From: an uncultured Agitococcus sp.
GTDB taxonomy: Bacteria > Pseudomonadota > Gammaproteobacteria > Pseudomonadales > Moraxellaceae
Direction: 5' to 3'
NCBI RefSeq assembly: GCF_937920075.1
Contig: NZ_CALETI010000074.1
Coordinates: forward strand, 1-6,836
DNA length: 6,836 nt
This document shows positions 5,660 to 6,836 of this stretch, one piece after another. The first letter of the stretch is position 1. The number at the start of each line of letters is the position of its first letter. The notes under the pieces were generated by a model that worked only from the letters and a program-made list of their open reading frames with translations, was not told where the DNA came from and did not search any database. The position numbers and the translations under genes are program-made.

Positions 5660-6836
5660 ATGCCTTTTGGCCAGCGATTGCTAAACCCGATCCTCACTCG
5701 AACCTTACGCCATCCTGTCATGCAGGAATTGTTCCATCATCGACATGAATGGTGGCGACAATTACGCGGCAAACCGCAACAAGTGGTCGTATGGTTACGC
5801 TTTACCGATCCCTATAGTTATTTACTGATTCAAACTTTATCCGATTTTATTACTCACTTTGACGTTAAATTGATTTTTAAATTTTTACCCTATCAAGAGC
5901 CAGATCAGTTTTTTAGTTATTATTTGCGTGATGCTTGGCATTTGGCACAATTTCATCAGTTACAATTTCATCACTTTCACGCCCCCTCCGAAGAACAATG
6001 TTTTATTGCTAGCCAATTGTTAATCGCCAATCGTCATCTGCCCACGGATGAATTTTTAATTTTAGCCAAACAAGTATTTTTGTGTTTATGGGAACATCAG
6101 CATCAAAAACTTGCCATGCTCAGTTTACGCTTTCAAAATTTAGCGGCATCAAGTACACAAAAAAAGCTCAAACAAGCACAAATACTTTTTGAATCACAAC
6201 AATTTCGTAAAGCTGCGATGTTACAATTTCATCGTAGCTATTATTGGGGAATCGACGAATTACCTTTATTGGCTAAACGTTTAGAACAATTGAATGATGA
6301 TCAATCAGGCCATCCTTTTTGCCTCAACCAAGATCAACACCAAAGTACACAACATTATCTGATTAATGACTGGCAACAACTTGCTCAAATTCGCTCACAA
6401 AAATATGAGCTTGATTTTTATTTTAATTTTCAAGACCCGTTATCCTATATTTATTTAATAGCGACACATCACCTCACTGAACATTATCAAATTAAACTCA
6501 ATTTACGACCTATTTATCTGGAAGAAGATAGTCGTCAACATGGGCAAGATTTGTCTTTTGAAGAATTAACACACCTACAAGAATTAGCCCAATCTTATCA
6601 ATTGCAAATCAATCCTAGCTACATTTTATCAACACAAGGACTAACGCATTGTTTTGCCCTATTTTATTTAGCCCTAGTTCAAGAGAAAACACCACAAATC
6701 ACCCAACATATCTTGACTAGTATTTGGACGGACAACAAAGATTTAAGCTATTTACCTCATCTACAATCATTATTAGCCGATTTAGGGTATAACAACAAAC
6801 AATTTAAAGAATTGCTAAAACAACAAGCTTGGCATG
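5660..6836 (+). CDS. Tandem DsbA/GST-kappa-like (HCCA isomerase-type) thioredoxin-fold protein, cut at the right edge
   Basis: The frame is open from ATG 5660 to the window end (392 complete codons and one base), with AAGGA at 5649-5653 as ribosome site. Two related units are visible. Unit 1 begins near residue 41 with VVVWLRFTDPYSYLL (42-56) and ends with SYYWGIDELPLLAKRL (193-208). Unit 2 begins near 249 with ELDFYFNFQDPLSYIYL (250-266) and carries IWTDNKDLSYLPHLQ (355-369). Both starts resemble the strand-turn-helix of 2-hydroxychromene-2-carboxylate isomerase and GST kappa (F-x-F-x-S-P-x-S-Y), and the FWG-D-L and WxxxxDL endings also fit. In both units Asp (50, 259) replaces the Ser that precedes Pro, and there is no CxxC, so thiol-disulphide exchange is unlikely. 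No signal peptide is seen, so it should be cytoplasmic. The protein is rich in Gln and His (His cluster 99-107). Catalysis is unproven. Confidence 0.72.
   Translation, partial: MPFGQRLLNPILTRTLRHPVMQELFHHRHEWWRQLRGKPQQVVVWLRFTDPYSYLLIQTLSDFITHFDVKLIFKFLPYQEPDQFFSYYLRDAWHLAQFHQLQFHHFHAPSEEQCFIASQLLIANRHLPTDEFLILAKQVFLCLWEHQHQKLAMLSLRFQNLAASSTQKKLKQAQILFESQQFRKAAMLQFHRSYYWGIDELPLLAKRLEQLNDDQSGHPFCLNQDQHQSTQHYLINDWQQLAQIRSQKYELDFYFNFQDPLSYIYLIATHHLTEHYQIKLNLRPIYLEEDSRQHGQDLSFEELTHLQELAQSYQLQINPSYILSTQGLTHCFALFYLALVQEKTPQITQHILTSIWTDNKDLSYLPHLQSLLADLGYNNKQFKELLKQQAWH

Overview
The window looks like chromosomal DNA from an AT-rich gammaproteobacterium. The protein set (ThpR, a Lon-substrate-domain protein, SGNH hydrolase, Tim44-like protein, a tandem DsbA/GST-kappa-like protein) and the A/T-ending codon usage fit a low-GC Pseudomonadales or Thiotrichales-type lineage. 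The exact taxon cannot be read from the sequence. There are no phage, transposase, CRISPR, tRNA or rRNA signatures.

Layout. (1) At 1-147 lies the 3' end of an ECF sigma factor with a Cys/His-rich tail. (2) At 336-1073 is a secreted or membrane-anchored Tim44-like protein on the same strand; the true start is 336, with a clear Shine-Dalgarno. (3) At 1093-1803 on the minus strand is an SGNH/GDSL hydrolase, convergent with the Tim44-like gene; a 30-bp inverted repeat at 1078-1107 sits between them and overlaps its stop codon. (4) At 1921-2433 is thpR, an RNA 2',3'-cyclic phosphodiesterase, divergent from the hydrolase. (5) At 2434-2509, between convergent genes, is a REP-like palindrome. (6) From 5512 down to 2510 three minus-strand genes follow one another: a Lon N-terminal-domain protein, a TetR/AcrR repressor and an FAD-dependent oxidoreductase of the CrtI / retinol-saturase type. 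(7) From 5660 to the right edge on the plus strand runs a large protein, cut by the window, with two DsbA/GST-kappa-like repeats.

How the genes work together. The best-supported regulatory unit is the TetR-oxidoreductase pair. A near-perfect 27-bp palindrome (4892-4918) overlaps the -35 hexamer of a strong sigma70-like promoter (TTGACA-17-TATTGT) just upstream of the TetR gene, and the oxidoreductase follows with a 61-bp gap and no obvious terminator. This suggests an autorepressed two-gene operon whose inducer may be the oxidoreductase's hydrophobic substrate or product. The other genes look like independent housekeeping or accessory units. I see no clear multi-gene novel system. The less ordinary items are the TetR/retinol-saturase-like unit, the tandem thioredoxin-fold protein with Asp at the usual nucleophile position in both repeats, and the sigma factor's Cys-rich tail. 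No stretch over 300 bases lacks a gene.
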